64,000 nucleotides of DNA from Bacteroidales bacterium UBA6445 (GTDB taxonomy: Bacteria > Bacteroidota > Bacteroidia > Bacteroidales > UBA932), in assembly GCA_002439585.1 (NCBI GenBank), contig DJOF01000023.1:186001-250000 (forward strand). The letters are read 5' to 3'. Below are positions 15,566-24,232 of the stretch, one piece after another (within the stretch, counting starts at the first letter, position 1; each line of letters starts with the position of its first letter). The notes beneath the pieces are model-generated. The model did no database searches. It saw nothing but the letters and a program-made list of their open reading frames with translations, and had not been told where the DNA came from. The position numbers and the translations under genes were made by a program.

Positions 15566-17779
15566 ATGAATAAAAGTTTTTTTATAGTACCGTTGCTGTG
15601 TGCCGCAGTTGCAGCCTGCTCGACCGATATAAGGCAGGAGGCGGACTATACGCAGTATGTCAATCCTAAGATCGGAAGCGGAGGCCACGGCCACGTATTT
15701 GTCGGGGCAAATGTCCCGTTTGGGCTTGTGCAGCTCGGTCCCACCAGTATTCCTCAGTTATGGGATTGGTGCTCTGGCTATCATGACAGCGACTCTACCG
15801 TCATAGGATTTTCTCATACACATCTTGAAGGTACAGGAATCGGAGATCTGTTCGATGTGACAGTGATGCCTATAATCGGCAATGTTACATACGCAAGGGG
15901 AGTAGAGCCTTCCAAGGATGCTACTCCAGAGGAGATTGAGGCTGCCGTGAAGACCGGTCTTTGGTCATATGCCGACAGGACGAGGGAAGTCGCAAGGCCA
16001 GGATACTATAGTGTTCCGCTTACAAGATTCGGTATCAATGCCGAGATGACGGCGACCTCAAGAGTAGGCTTCCATAGATACACGTTCCCGTCAAGTGACT
16101 CTTCTGCGATCGTATTTGATTTGGAGAATGGAGGATGTTGGGACAAAACAACCGGAGCCTCAATGGAAGTGGTTGACAGTGTGTCTATACGTGGCTTCAG
16201 ATATTCTACCGGCTGGGCAAAGAACCAGAAAGTATTCTTCTTTGCAACTGCGAGCAAGCCTTTTGACAGTTTCGATACAACAGGCCTTTATGGACGAATG
16301 TCATTCAAGACTACAGACGGGGAGAAAATACTTCTCAAAGTGGCAATTTCTCCTGTAAGTGTTGAAGGTGCTGAGGCTAATATGAATGAGGAACTTTCCG
16401 GATGGGATTTCGATGCTACGACAGAAGCGGCAAAGAAAGCCTGGAACGAAGAACTTTCCAAGATAGCTATCGAGACAGACAATGACGATGACAGGACTGT
16501 ATTCTATACTGCATTGTATCACACAATGATACAGCCGTCGGTATTCAACGACTGCAACCTTGACTTCCGTGGGGCAGACGACGCCGTATATAAAAAGAAC
16601 AATTTCGTCAACTATACCACATTCTCACTATGGGATACTTATCGCGCTGCCATGCCTCTTATGACTGTTATTCATTCGGACAGAATCAACGACATAGCAA
16701 ATACAATGATCAATATTTACAGTCAGCAGGGAAAGCTCCCAGTATGGCATCTATGGGGCAACGAGACTGACTGTATGGTGGGTAATCCCGGTGTCGTGGC
16801 ACTTGCCGATATCGTGGTGAAAGGCTATTCCGGCTTTGACAAGGAACTTGCATACAAGGCTTTGAAAGAATCAGAGATGCGTCCGGACAGAGGGCAAGAC
16901 GTGCGTATGAAGTATGGTTATATCCCTGCTGACAAGATGAGTGCTGAGTCCGTGGCTTTCGACATGGAGTATGCCATAGCCGATGCCGCCATGGCCAATG
17001 CATGCAAGGCTTTCAGCAAAGAAGACGACTACGGGTATTTCTTGCAGAGAAGCCATTCGTACAGGAACTATTTTGATCCCAAGACTCTTTTCATAAGAGG
17101 ACGCAACTCTGACGGCAGTTGGGTTGAGCCGTTCAATCCTTACAGCTCAGAGCACCGTGCCGATGTATATTGCGAGGGGAATGCATGGCAGTATACATGG
17201 CTTGCCCCTCATGACTATGAAGGACTTGTGACTCTGTATGGCTCAAAAGAGAAATTCATCGAGAGACTTGATACCCTCTTCAAGGCAGAGAGCAAGATTG
17301 AAGGTAGCGAGTCTTCCCCTGATATCTCCGGACTTATAGGCCAGTATGCACATGGCAATGAGCCGAGTCATCATATAATCTATTTCTATACAATGGCTGG
17401 ACAGCCCTGGAAGGCAGCGGATCTGATAAGGAGGGTATATCACGAGTTCTATTTCAACGATCCCAACGGCCTTGCCGGCAATGAGGACGTAGGGCAGATG
17501 TCTGCCTGGTATATACTCTCAAGTCTCGGTTTCTATCAGGTAGAGCCTGCAAATCCGAGATTCTGGTTCGGTGCTCCGGCATTTCCCCATATGAGTGTCA
17601 AAGTGCCAGGCGGTGTTCTTGACATTAAGGCTGAAGGCCTCAGTGGTGAGAACAAATATATCCAAAGCATCACTCTCAATGGAGAACCTCTTTCCTTGCC
17701 GTATATAGAGTTTGAAGATATATACCGCGGCGGAAATCTTGTCTTCACAATGGGATCGGAGCCCAAATCCTGGTTTTAG
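15566..17779 (+). CDS. GH92 alpha-mannosidase lipoprotein, CE-type
   Basis: Second GH92 exo-alpha-mannosidase. The N-terminus is a lipoprotein signal ending AVAACS, so it is membrane-attached. Catalytic landmarks: VNPKIGSGGHGHVFVGANVPFG, GFSHTHLEGTG, NYTTFSLWDTYRA, YCEGNAWQYTWLAPHD (Cys536-Glu537) and GNEDVGQMSAW (Glu640, Asp641). Compared with the preceding enzyme, HE is replaced by CE and GNDD by GNED, consistent with a different linkage such as alpha-1,3 or alpha-1,6. Length 737 is standard. It sits 63 bases after the first GH92 and before the kinase and isomerase genes. Confidence 0.94.
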   Translation: MNKSFFIVPLLCAAVAACSTDIRQEADYTQYVNPKIGSGGHGHVFVGANVPFGLVQLGPTSIPQLWDWCSGYHDSDSTVIGFSHTHLEGTGIGDLFDVTVMPIIGNVTYARGVEPSKDATPEEIEAAVKTGLWSYADRTREVARPGYYSVPLTRFGINAEMTATSRVGFHRYTFPSSDSSAIVFDLENGGCWDKTTGASMEVVDSVSIRGFRYSTGWAKNQKVFFFATASKPFDSFDTTGLYGRMSFKTTDGEKILLKVAISPVSVEGAEANMNEELSGWDFDATTEAAKKAWNEELSKIAIETDNDDDRTVFYTALYHTMIQPSVFNDCNLDFRGADDAVYKKNNFVNYTTFSLWDTYRAAMPLMTVIHSDRINDIANTMINIYSQQGKLPVWHLWGNETDCMVGNPGVVALADIVVKGYSGFDKELAYKALKESEMRPDRGQDVRMKYGYIPADKMSAESVAFDMEYAIADAAMANACKAFSKEDDYGYFLQRSHSYRNYFDPKTLFIRGRNSDGSWVEPFNPYSSEHRADVYCEGNAWQYTWLAPHDYEGLVTLYGSKEKFIERLDTLFKAESKIEGSESSPDISGLIGQYAHGNEPSHHIIYFYTMAGQPWKAADLIRRVYHEFYFNDPNGLAGNEDVGQMSAWYILSSLGFYQVEPANPRFWFGAPAFPHMSVKVPGGVLDIKAEGLSGENKYIQSITLNGEPLSLPYIEFEDIYRGGNLVFTMGSEPKSWF

Positions 17780-17880
17780 GAACTTAAATTATGAGTGAGC
17801 GGCTGCAGGGGCGTCTATGCTTTATGTCGTTTTGTATGCCGCCTCTTGAGATGGCCTCACTACGAAAAATTTCAACAATA

Positions 17881-18984
17881 ATGTCAAATTTCAAAACAGA
17901 TTCAAGGATTGTACTGACCCTCGATGCTGGCGGTACAAATATGGTATTCAGCGCTATGCGCGGAGGAGAATATATCGTTGAACCTATCACTCTTCCATCA
18001 AATGCCAACAATCTCGACCTTTGTCTCCAAACCCTCGTTCTTGGATTCAGTACGGTGGTCAATAATCTGAAAGAGAAGCCGGTTGCCATCAGTTTCGCCT
18101 TTCCCGGGCCGGCTGACTATCCTCATGGGATCATAGGCGGCTATCTGCCCAATTTCCCTTCTTTTAGGGATGGAGTTGCCCTCGGGCCTTTTCTCGAGGA
18201 TAAATTCGGTATCCCAGTGTATATCAACAATGACGGAGATCTGTATGCCTACGGAGAAGCACTTGGCGGTGCGTTGCCTTATATTAACGAGAGACTGCAG
18301 GCTGCAGGAAGCGACAAACGATATCACAATCTTATAGGCTATACATTCGGTACTGGACTCGGCATCGGGTTTGTCATGAACGGTGTGCTCAACCGTGGCG
18401 ACAATTCCTGTGTTGAGACTTACTGTCTGCCCAATTTCAAGATGCCTGGCTACATTCTTGAGGACAGCGCATCCATACGTGCTGTTACTCGTGTGTACGG
18501 AGAGGCGAGTGGAGATATGAACCATGGGCTTACACCTAAAGATATAGCTGATATCTGCAACGGAAAGCGTCAAGGTAATGTCGAGGCAGCCAAGAAGGCA
18601 TTCTTCGATCTCGGGGAGGCTGCAGGTGACGGGATGGCTATCGCGGCATCGCTTTTTGACGGTATCATCTGCATAGGCGGTGGCCTTATGAACAATGACA
18701 AATTCATCATGCCGGGCATTCTGAAGTCTATGCGCGGGACGGTGAAGACTATCTCCGGTGATACTATCGGCAAGGTGCAGTCCAAGGTTTATAACCTTGA
18801 TGACGATGCTGAGTTTGCGGAGTTTGCCAAGGGCGAGGCCCGTCAGATCAAGGTGTATGGCACCGACAAGACTGCTATATATGACCCGATGAAGCGTATA
18901 GGAGTGATTAAGAGCAAGATAGGAGCAAGTAAGGCTATCTCTATAGGAGCATATACCTTTGCGCTTGCACAACTGGAAAAATAA
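17881..18984 (+). CDS. ROK-family sugar kinase, probable mannokinase
   Basis: Cytosolic ROK-family protein with the ATP-binding DAGGTN near residue 15, FAFPGPADY, INNDGDLYAYGE (catalytic Asp of the family) and GTGLGIGFV. No helix-turn-helix is present, so it is a kinase rather than a repressor. The zinc-binding CxCGxxGC of many ROK kinases is absent. Because the flanking genes release mannose and isomerise mannose 6-phosphate, phosphorylation of mannose is the simplest role. I chose the ATG at 17881 because DAGGTN then sits near the N-terminus; an open frame extends to 17791 but adds an unlikely Cys/Met-rich tail. At 367 residues it is longer than most ROK kinases. Confidence 0.85.
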   Translation: MSNFKTDSRIVLTLDAGGTNMVFSAMRGGEYIVEPITLPSNANNLDLCLQTLVLGFSTVVNNLKEKPVAISFAFPGPADYPHGIIGGYLPNFPSFRDGVALGPFLEDKFGIPVYINNDGDLYAYGEALGGALPYINERLQAAGSDKRYHNLIGYTFGTGLGIGFVMNGVLNRGDNSCVETYCLPNFKMPGYILEDSASIRAVTRVYGEASGDMNHGLTPKDIADICNGKRQGNVEAAKKAFFDLGEAAGDGMAIAASLFDGIICIGGGLMNNDKFIMPGILKSMRGTVKTISGDTIGKVQSKVYNLDDDAEFAEFAKGEARQIKVYGTDKTAIYDPMKRIGVIKSKIGASKAISIGAYTFALAQLEK

Positions 18985-19001
18985 TAAAAAGAAAAGAAGA
19001 T

Positions 19002-19979
19002 ATGTATCCGTTCAAATTTAGGCCCATATTGAAGACCGTTGTGTGGGGCGGTGAGAAGATAGCCCCGTTCAAGGAGATTACCACAGACCAGCACAACATA
19101 GGGGAAAGTTGGGAATTGTCGGGTGTCCCCGGACATGAGTCAGTCGTGGACAACGGTGAATTTGCAGGACGCAATATTGCGGAGCTTGTCAAGGAGTTCA
19201 AGGGAAAGCTTGTCGGGGAGAAAGTATATGCGACTACCGGTGACGAATTTCCATTGCTGATAAAGTTCATCGACGCGAAGAAAGACCTCTCAATCCAGGT
19301 TCATCCCAATGACGCTCTTGCACGCAAGAGACACAATTCTCGCGGTAAGACCGAGATGTGGTATGTTGTGGGTGCAGACAAGGGAGCTCATCTGCTTTCC
19401 GGCCTATCCGAGAAGATCACTCCTGACGAATATGTCAAGAGAGTCGGTGACAATACCATTACAGATGTACTTACCAAGTTCGATGTAAAAGCCGGGGACG
19501 TCTTTTTCCTTCCTGCAGGTCGTATACATGCTATCGGCGCCGGATGCTTCATCGCTGAGATTCAGGAGACTTCCGACATAACGTACAGGATCTACGATTA
19601 CGGGCGTCTCGGCCTTGACGGAAAGCCTCGTGAGCTGCATACGGAGCTTGCAAAGGATGCCATCGACTACAATGTATATCCAGATTACAGGACTCATTAT
19701 ACCGAGCATAAGGATGCCGAGAATGTCCTTGTTGACTGCAAATTCTTCACAACAAGCGAGTACAATCTTGACAAACCTTTCACAAGGGATCTGTCAGAGG
19801 TGGATTCTTTCCTTGTCGTGATGTGCGTTGAGGGCAAGGGCTCGCTAATAGACCATGAGGAAGCAGACCACACTCTGTCTCTGCATCAGGGCGAGACTGT
19901 GCTCATCCCTGCGACATCCAAGGGTGTAACTTTCACCCCTGAGGAGAACATGAAACTCGTTACAAGCTATATACGTTAG
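19002..19979 (+). CDS. manA: Class I mannose-6-phosphate isomerase
   Basis: Zinc enzyme that interconverts mannose 6-phosphate and fructose 6-phosphate, linking the mannose operon to glycolysis. Short (325 residue) class I type. Zinc ligands and substrate residues are visible in IQVHPND, KTEMWYVV and LPAGRIHAIGAG; TYRIYDYGR is the conserved active-site segment. It starts 18 bases after the ROK kinase stop and ends the operon, followed by a hairpin terminator. Confidence 0.95.
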   Translation: MYPFKFRPILKTVVWGGEKIAPFKEITTDQHNIGESWELSGVPGHESVVDNGEFAGRNIAELVKEFKGKLVGEKVYATTGDEFPLLIKFIDAKKDLSIQVHPNDALARKRHNSRGKTEMWYVVGADKGAHLLSGLSEKITPDEYVKRVGDNTITDVLTKFDVKAGDVFFLPAGRIHAIGAGCFIAEIQETSDITYRIYDYGRLGLDGKPRELHTELAKDAIDYNVYPDYRTHYTEHKDAENVLVDCKFFTTSEYNLDKPFTRDLSEVDSFLVVMCVEGKGSLIDHEEADHTLSLHQGETVLIPATSKGVTFTPEENMKLVTSYIR

Positions 19980-20042
19980 TCTTACATAAGGGACCGGTTC
20001 AAGAGGGTACATTCAGAATTACCTCCTTTTGACTTGGTGACA

Positions 20043-20087
20043 TAAAAAACGCCGGGGCATTCGCGAAGATTGCCTCGGCGTACTTTG
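20043..20087. terminator. Hairpin terminator between convergent manA and DUF4625 genes
   Basis: A 10-bp stem, CGCCGGGGCA against TGCCTCGGCG with one G-T pair, encloses an 11-base loop at 20060-20070. Six A precede it and a T-rich stretch follows, so it can act on both strands between the two converging units. Confidence 0.75.
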
Positions 20088-20134
20088 TTGTAGGCTTGAT
20101 TCAAAAAACAACCAGCCTTGTAGTCCCCCTATCT

Positions 20135-20599
20135 TTATCTGATCTTGATACTTATTGCCTTCAGCTGCTGCCAGCCGGACTTGTCTGTCAGGCGGATCAT
20201 GAAGTGATAATCTCCCTCATCAACATCTTTAGGTATGGGTATCTCCAGCTCGGCATCATACAATTTGCTTCCAGACGGGATAGTATAGTCCTGATTGTAG
20301 ATCCAAGGATTGACCGGATCTTTTTTCGGATCAAGAGGACAGTCACCGGCTGAAGTGGAATGGGAATGGTGATCGAAATTGTTGTGTATCTCGATATTGA
20401 AGTTTCCCAGCTCCTCGTTGTCGGTAAAGATATAGCTGAAAGGTATTGAAGTGCCTCTCTGATAAACCTGGCAGTTTACAGGAGAAGGAAAGTCGCTGTC
20501 TGTAATTTCAGGCTTTACCATATCCTTCTCCTTAGAGTCATCCTTTGTACATCCGGCTGCCATAAGCAGGCAGCAGGCGATATATAAGATATGTTTCAT
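20135..20599 (-). CDS. DUF4625 lipoprotein
   Basis: Exported lipoprotein (signal ending MAAGC) with a single DUF4625 beta-sandwich domain. The recognisable part is NIEIHNNFDHHSHSTSAGDC, a His-rich loop, followed by the closing strands GDYHFMIRLTDKSGW. Function of the domain is not established. The His cluster, the His-rich protein and the TonB receptor upstream suggest metal binding at the cell surface. It is the last gene of the minus-strand operon, 41 bases after the two-domain paralogue, and ends against the shared terminator. Confidence 0.85.
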   Translation of the reverse strand: MKHILYIACCLLMAAGCTKDDSKEKDMVKPEITDSDFPSPVNCQVYQRGTSIPFSYIFTDNEELGNFNIEIHNNFDHHSHSTSAGDCPLDPKKDPVNPWIYNQDYTIPSGSKLYDAELEIPIPKDVDEGDYHFMIRLTDKSGWQQLKAISIKIR

Positions 20600-20640
20600 T
20601 ATTCAATGCTTCTAACCAATGACGGCCATGAAGGCTCTGT

Positions 20641-21396
20641 CTATTTCGCTGAGATCTGAACGCCTTCAACTTCCTCAGTAGTCGAATTGCCTTCTCCGTC
20701 AGTGACAGTGAAATGGAGATGGTATTCTCCCACCGGAGCGTCTGCCGGAACTTCTATATGCTCGTGGAAAGAGGCTGAAGTAAGGCCAAGATAGTCCCCA
20801 GTAAACTTGAATACCTTTTCGTAATCAGCCGCCGTATTGTGCAGCTCGACCTCTATCTCGGCGATTTTCTTGGGTGCGCTAATCTCTGCTTCAAGGTGAA
20901 GTTCACCACCGACTACGGCTGCATTGCAGTTATTCTCACCGACTTCGGTTATTTTGATGACCGGTGCGCCTTCCACAGAGACCTCTATCTTCAGGGCAGA
21001 AGTGAATATGCTGCTCTGCCCTGCCTTGTCGGTAACAGTAAAAGTAAGGGTGTAGTCTCCGACTGCGGCATCAGCAGGGATATCGACATGCTCGTGGAAT
21101 ACAGTATTCCTCACGCCAATATATTTCCCGTCAGTCCATGACTTTGACAGAAGCTCCGCGCCCGATGCCGATTTGATTGAGAGGTCGATTTTTGCGATCA
21201 GCCCTTCGGCCACCAGTTCTCCTTCCAGATGAAGATCCTTGCCGGCGACTGCGGTCTTGCTGTTTTCCTCGCCTACTTCCGACAGTTCAATTACTGGTTT
21301 GTCGGTTGTTTCAAGGTTGTCGTTCTTGTCACAAGATAAGAACATTACAGGAGTTGCAAGCAGCATAAGTACTGCATAAATCAATTTTGCTTTCAT
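20641..21396 (-). CDS. Two-domain DUF4625-type lipoprotein
   Basis: Lipoprotein with signal ending FLSC, followed by two tandem copies of a DUF4625-like Ig-fold domain. The copies align clearly: PVIELSEVGEEN with PVIKITEVGENN, and FHEHVDIPADAAVGDYTLTF with FHEHIEVPADAPVGEYHLHF. The His-Glu-His in each copy is a plausible metal site. I use the ATG at 21396, where the signal peptide begins; a longer frame to 21462 would overlap the receptor gene. It lies 53 bases after the TonB receptor. Confidence 0.82.
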   Translation of the reverse strand: MKAKLIYAVLMLLATPVMFLSCDKNDNLETTDKPVIELSEVGEENSKTAVAGKDLHLEGELVAEGLIAKIDLSIKSASGAELLSKSWTDGKYIGVRNTVFHEHVDIPADAAVGDYTLTFTVTDKAGQSSIFTSALKIEVSVEGAPVIKITEVGENNCNAAVVGGELHLEAEISAPKKIAEIEVELHNTAADYEKVFKFTGDYLGLTSASFHEHIEVPADAPVGEYHLHFTVTDGEGNSTTEEVEGVQISAK

Positions 21397-21449
21397 GATG
21401 CTATTTTGTTTTGTGGGCATGCTGTGCCCTAGTTTGTATAAGTATCTGT

Positions 21450-23645
21450 TCAGAAGTTCCATGCAGCCATCAGCGAGACGTTGCGTCCCGGTTCAGGCAC
21501 GCCTATGAGTCGGTAATAGCTGGTATGGTCATAATATTTTGTTCCAAGGACATTGTCGCATCGTAGAGTAAGGCGTAAGACATTGTCACCGATCTGGAAT
21601 GATTTTCCGGCAGAGGCATTCAGCAGCCTGTAGCCCGGAGTCGGTTCTTCCGGAGGTACGATCTCGTCCTGTCGTCCGACAATCACATATTCCATTGCGA
21701 TGAACCACGGCTGCCTCTGACCCATGGACGGCAGGGTATAGCGTAGTTCCGTCCGTGCTGACCATGGCGTGGAGAACGGCAGTGAATATCCTTTCTTCTC
21801 TCCAGAGAGCTGGCGTGCGTGAAGGTATTCTCCACTGGCCTTCAGCTCGAAATTTTTGCAGAAACTGTATGAAAACTCAGCCTCAAAGCCCCATCTGAAG
21901 ACACGGCTCTGAGTGTAATAATACAGTTGCAGCCCTTCCCTGTAGTTGTCTGTCGGGTTGAGATAGATGTAATTAGGAAAATAGTTCATGTATGGAGTGA
22001 TGGAGGCTGAGAAAGTCTTTCGTTCATAGAAGATTCCGGCATCCGCCTGGTAAGACTCTTCAGGTTGCAGCCTGGAATTCCCTTTCTCATAACGGAATAT
22101 GCTGTAGTTAATTCCGTCCATTCCCAGCTCCTTGGCTATCGGCATACGGAAGCTCTTTCCGATATTGGCCTTCAAGGTGAAGTCTCCGAAATTCCTGTTG
22201 ATGCCAGCCGACCAGATGAAGCTGTCGAATGCCTTGAACATATTTTCGGATCGTTCCATATATGTGAGATCTCCGTTTTCGTCAGGGGTCTTATACCAGT
22301 CTTTGTAGCTGCTGATGTCCACAGTCCCATGATCATATCTGATACCTGCGCTAAGGATGAACTTGTCATTGATGGCAAGGCGGTCAGAGGCATAAAATCC
22401 GAACTGCAGCTGCCTGAACGCGGGCAGTATGAAGCCCCAGCCCCCACGTCTGTTGCTCTGGTATTCGACATTTGTCCCTATATAGAGAGTACTCTTGCCG
22501 AAAGTATGGCGAACATGCATGCTGGCAGATACGGTGTTCTTGATAAAGCTTCGTTCGAGCGAATCGGCAGGCTTGGGCATATAACCGTGAGATACGGGTT
22601 CGGAAAACTCTTGCTGCCTGTTGTTCTGCCATCCGATATTTCCTTCAATCATTCCGCCTTCCCAGTGCCATTCGGTATGGTTTGAGACAAAAAGGTGGTT
22701 CGCCGTATGGTAAGGCAAGTCAAGGTCTCTACGGGAAGTGTCATAGTCAATGTCGGACAATCTGACTTCCAGACCATGGGCATCAGCGAAAAATCCGCTC
22801 CTGGTGTTGACATCAGATAGTCTCAGGCTCGTATTCCATCCGTCTCCGTCATATCCAAGTACCAGAGCCCCGTCTGCTTCGCGTCCGGCTGTGTTGCGTA
22901 GTCTCCGGTCGTGCAACTTGATATAATAGGAATAATAAGGTATGCTGTCAGCCGGCACGCGGTAATCGGCATAATCGATGAAAGTGGCGTTGGCTTTATA
23001 CCAGAGCCCTCCGTTTCTTCCATAAATCTTTGCGCTTGTCCCGACAGATTCGTTGTTGCTTCTGGCGAAAATGTTTACTTTCCCACCGAAAGACGTCTGC
23101 GGCGATGTGATGCTTTGCAGATTTATTACACCTCCTATCGCATCAGACCCGTAGGAAAGTGCGGACGGACCCTTTATGACATCGATTGCGTCTATGCTGT
23201 ATTGGTCCGTTTCAAGCCCGTGGTCGTCTCCCCATTGCTGCCCCTCGTGCTTGATCCCGTTTTCGGCCACGAGTATCCGGTTGAATCCGAGGCCTCTGAT
23301 TATCGGCTTGGATTCTCCGGAACCCACTGACATGGACTTTATCCCGGGAATCTTCGAGAGGCTTTGCATCAAGGATGCCCCGAAATTATCCTGCATATAT
23401 TGTCCGCTCACCTTTTCGATGTTCAGGGAAGAGCGCATTTGTATGTCTTTCTTGCTGCTGTTTCCGTTCACTACTGCCGCATCGAGCACAATACGCTTTG
23501 TTGTCATACTTTGCGTGCTGTCAGCTGGAATGTATGTCTCAGTGCTGTCGATAGACTGAAGATATAGCCTGCTACCGGCGGAGTGTTCTGCATAGCATGG
23601 CAGTATGAAGAACGGAAGCACGGCAAATGCTATGCTCGTTTTCAT
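21450..23645 (-). CDS. TonB-dependent outer-membrane receptor, probably metal-related
   Basis: 731-residue TonB-dependent receptor with a signal peptide and no N-terminal CarboxypepD-like domain. The plug reads SLSKIPGIKSMSVGSGESKPIIRGLG and GPSALSYGSDAIGGVINL; the barrel ends in a terminal Phe as usual. There is no SusD-like partner, so a small ligand or chelate is more likely than a glycan. Extracellular-loop candidates contain several His (for example near residues 290-330). Flanked by a His-rich exported protein and two DUF4625 lipoproteins, it resembles ZnuD-type zinc receptors in architecture; the ligand is an inference. Confidence 0.9.
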   Translation of the reverse strand: MKTSIAFAVLPFFILPCYAEHSAGSRLYLQSIDSTETYIPADSTQSMTTKRIVLDAAVVNGNSSKKDIQMRSSLNIEKVSGQYMQDNFGASLMQSLSKIPGIKSMSVGSGESKPIIRGLGFNRILVAENGIKHEGQQWGDDHGLETDQYSIDAIDVIKGPSALSYGSDAIGGVINLQSITSPQTSFGGKVNIFARSNNESVGTSAKIYGRNGGLWYKANATFIDYADYRVPADSIPYYSYYIKLHDRRLRNTAGREADGALVLGYDGDGWNTSLRLSDVNTRSGFFADAHGLEVRLSDIDYDTSRRDLDLPYHTANHLFVSNHTEWHWEGGMIEGNIGWQNNRQQEFSEPVSHGYMPKPADSLERSFIKNTVSASMHVRHTFGKSTLYIGTNVEYQSNRRGGWGFILPAFRQLQFGFYASDRLAINDKFILSAGIRYDHGTVDISSYKDWYKTPDENGDLTYMERSENMFKAFDSFIWSAGINRNFGDFTLKANIGKSFRMPIAKELGMDGINYSIFRYEKGNSRLQPEESYQADAGIFYERKTFSASITPYMNYFPNYIYLNPTDNYREGLQLYYYTQSRVFRWGFEAEFSYSFCKNFELKASGEYLHARQLSGEKKGYSLPFSTPWSARTELRYTLPSMGQRQPWFIAMEYVIVGRQDEIVPPEEPTPGYRLLNASAGKSFQIGDNVLRLTLRCDNVLGTKYYDHTSYYRLIGVPEPGRNVSLMAAWNF

Positions 23646-23742
23646 TTATTTAAAAATTGGATTATACAGTCCTTACGAGAGAGGTAAGGTCTGATAGCCG
23701 AAGTCCAAGCGGTGAGAGTCGCACGGTCAAGTCGGCATCAAG

Positions 23743-24078
23743 TTATGCGAACTTGATTTTCGGGGGAGCGCGAAGATAAAGAGCGAGGATTTCGGTCTGT
23801 ATGATATCTTTCGCAGGACGTACGGCCAAGACAGAGATAGACTCTGTAAAGAAAGTAAAGTTGAATGCCGTAGTCTCAATGAAGGGGGACAAGAAGAAAT
23901 TGCATATAGGGCATGTGTCTCCCTCTTCGCTGTCGTGAGAATGCTCATGAGCGGCGGTCTGGGAGATCTCCAAATCATCGTGGTGATGGACGTGCACCGC
24001 TTTTATGATGCTGACTTGTAGAAAAGTAAGCAGTAGCGCACATGCGATGATGATTCTATTTCTATTTGTCCTTTCCAT
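23743..24078 (-). CDS. His-rich small exported or membrane protein
   Basis: 111-residue protein with an N-terminal hydrophobic segment (about residues 9-25), then HVHHHDD, HEHSH and CPIC, a dense set of potential metal ligands. A second moderately hydrophobic segment follows, and the C-terminus carries LRAPP, a feature I associate with DUF2946-like metal-related proteins. Start at 24078 is supported by a promoter directly upstream; the longer frame to 24213 would run through that promoter. It is the first gene of the TonB/DUF4625 operon and probably binds zinc or copper. Confidence 0.78.
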   Translation of the reverse strand: MERTNRNRIIIACALLLTFLQVSIIKAVHVHHHDDLEISQTAAHEHSHDSEEGDTCPICNFFLSPFIETTAFNFTFFTESISVLAVRPAKDIIQTEILALYLRAPPKIKFA

Positions 24079-24090
24079 GATCTTGCGCTG

Positions 24091-24119
24091 CAAATATAAA
24101 TAATATTTGATTTTGCAAA
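24091..24119 (-). promoter_or_regulatory. Promoter of the His-rich/TonB/DUF4625 operon
   Basis: On the minus strand, TTTG (24119-24116), a 17-base spacer and TATATTTG (24098-24091) match the two-part Bacteroidota promoter, 13 bases before the start codon. No clear inverted repeat for a metal repressor was recognised. Confidence 0.6.
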
Positions 24120-24232
24120 TAAATATAAACGATAAAAGTATAATTCTGGATCTGAACTTCTTTTCCTGTAATTGCGATTCAGTAAATATTGCGTAAATTA
24201 GCTTAAGAAACAATTCTAATCTTATTTTGTTT

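Noticed and set aside
17998..18972. A 324-codon antisense open frame inside the ROK kinase gene
   Set aside because: The plus-strand kinase is unambiguous; the antisense frame is a codon-bias effect with no protein similarity I recognise.
22065..22685. A 206-codon plus-strand open frame inside the TonB receptor gene
   Set aside because: The receptor frame is certain from its plug and barrel pattern; the opposite frame has no signal or domain.
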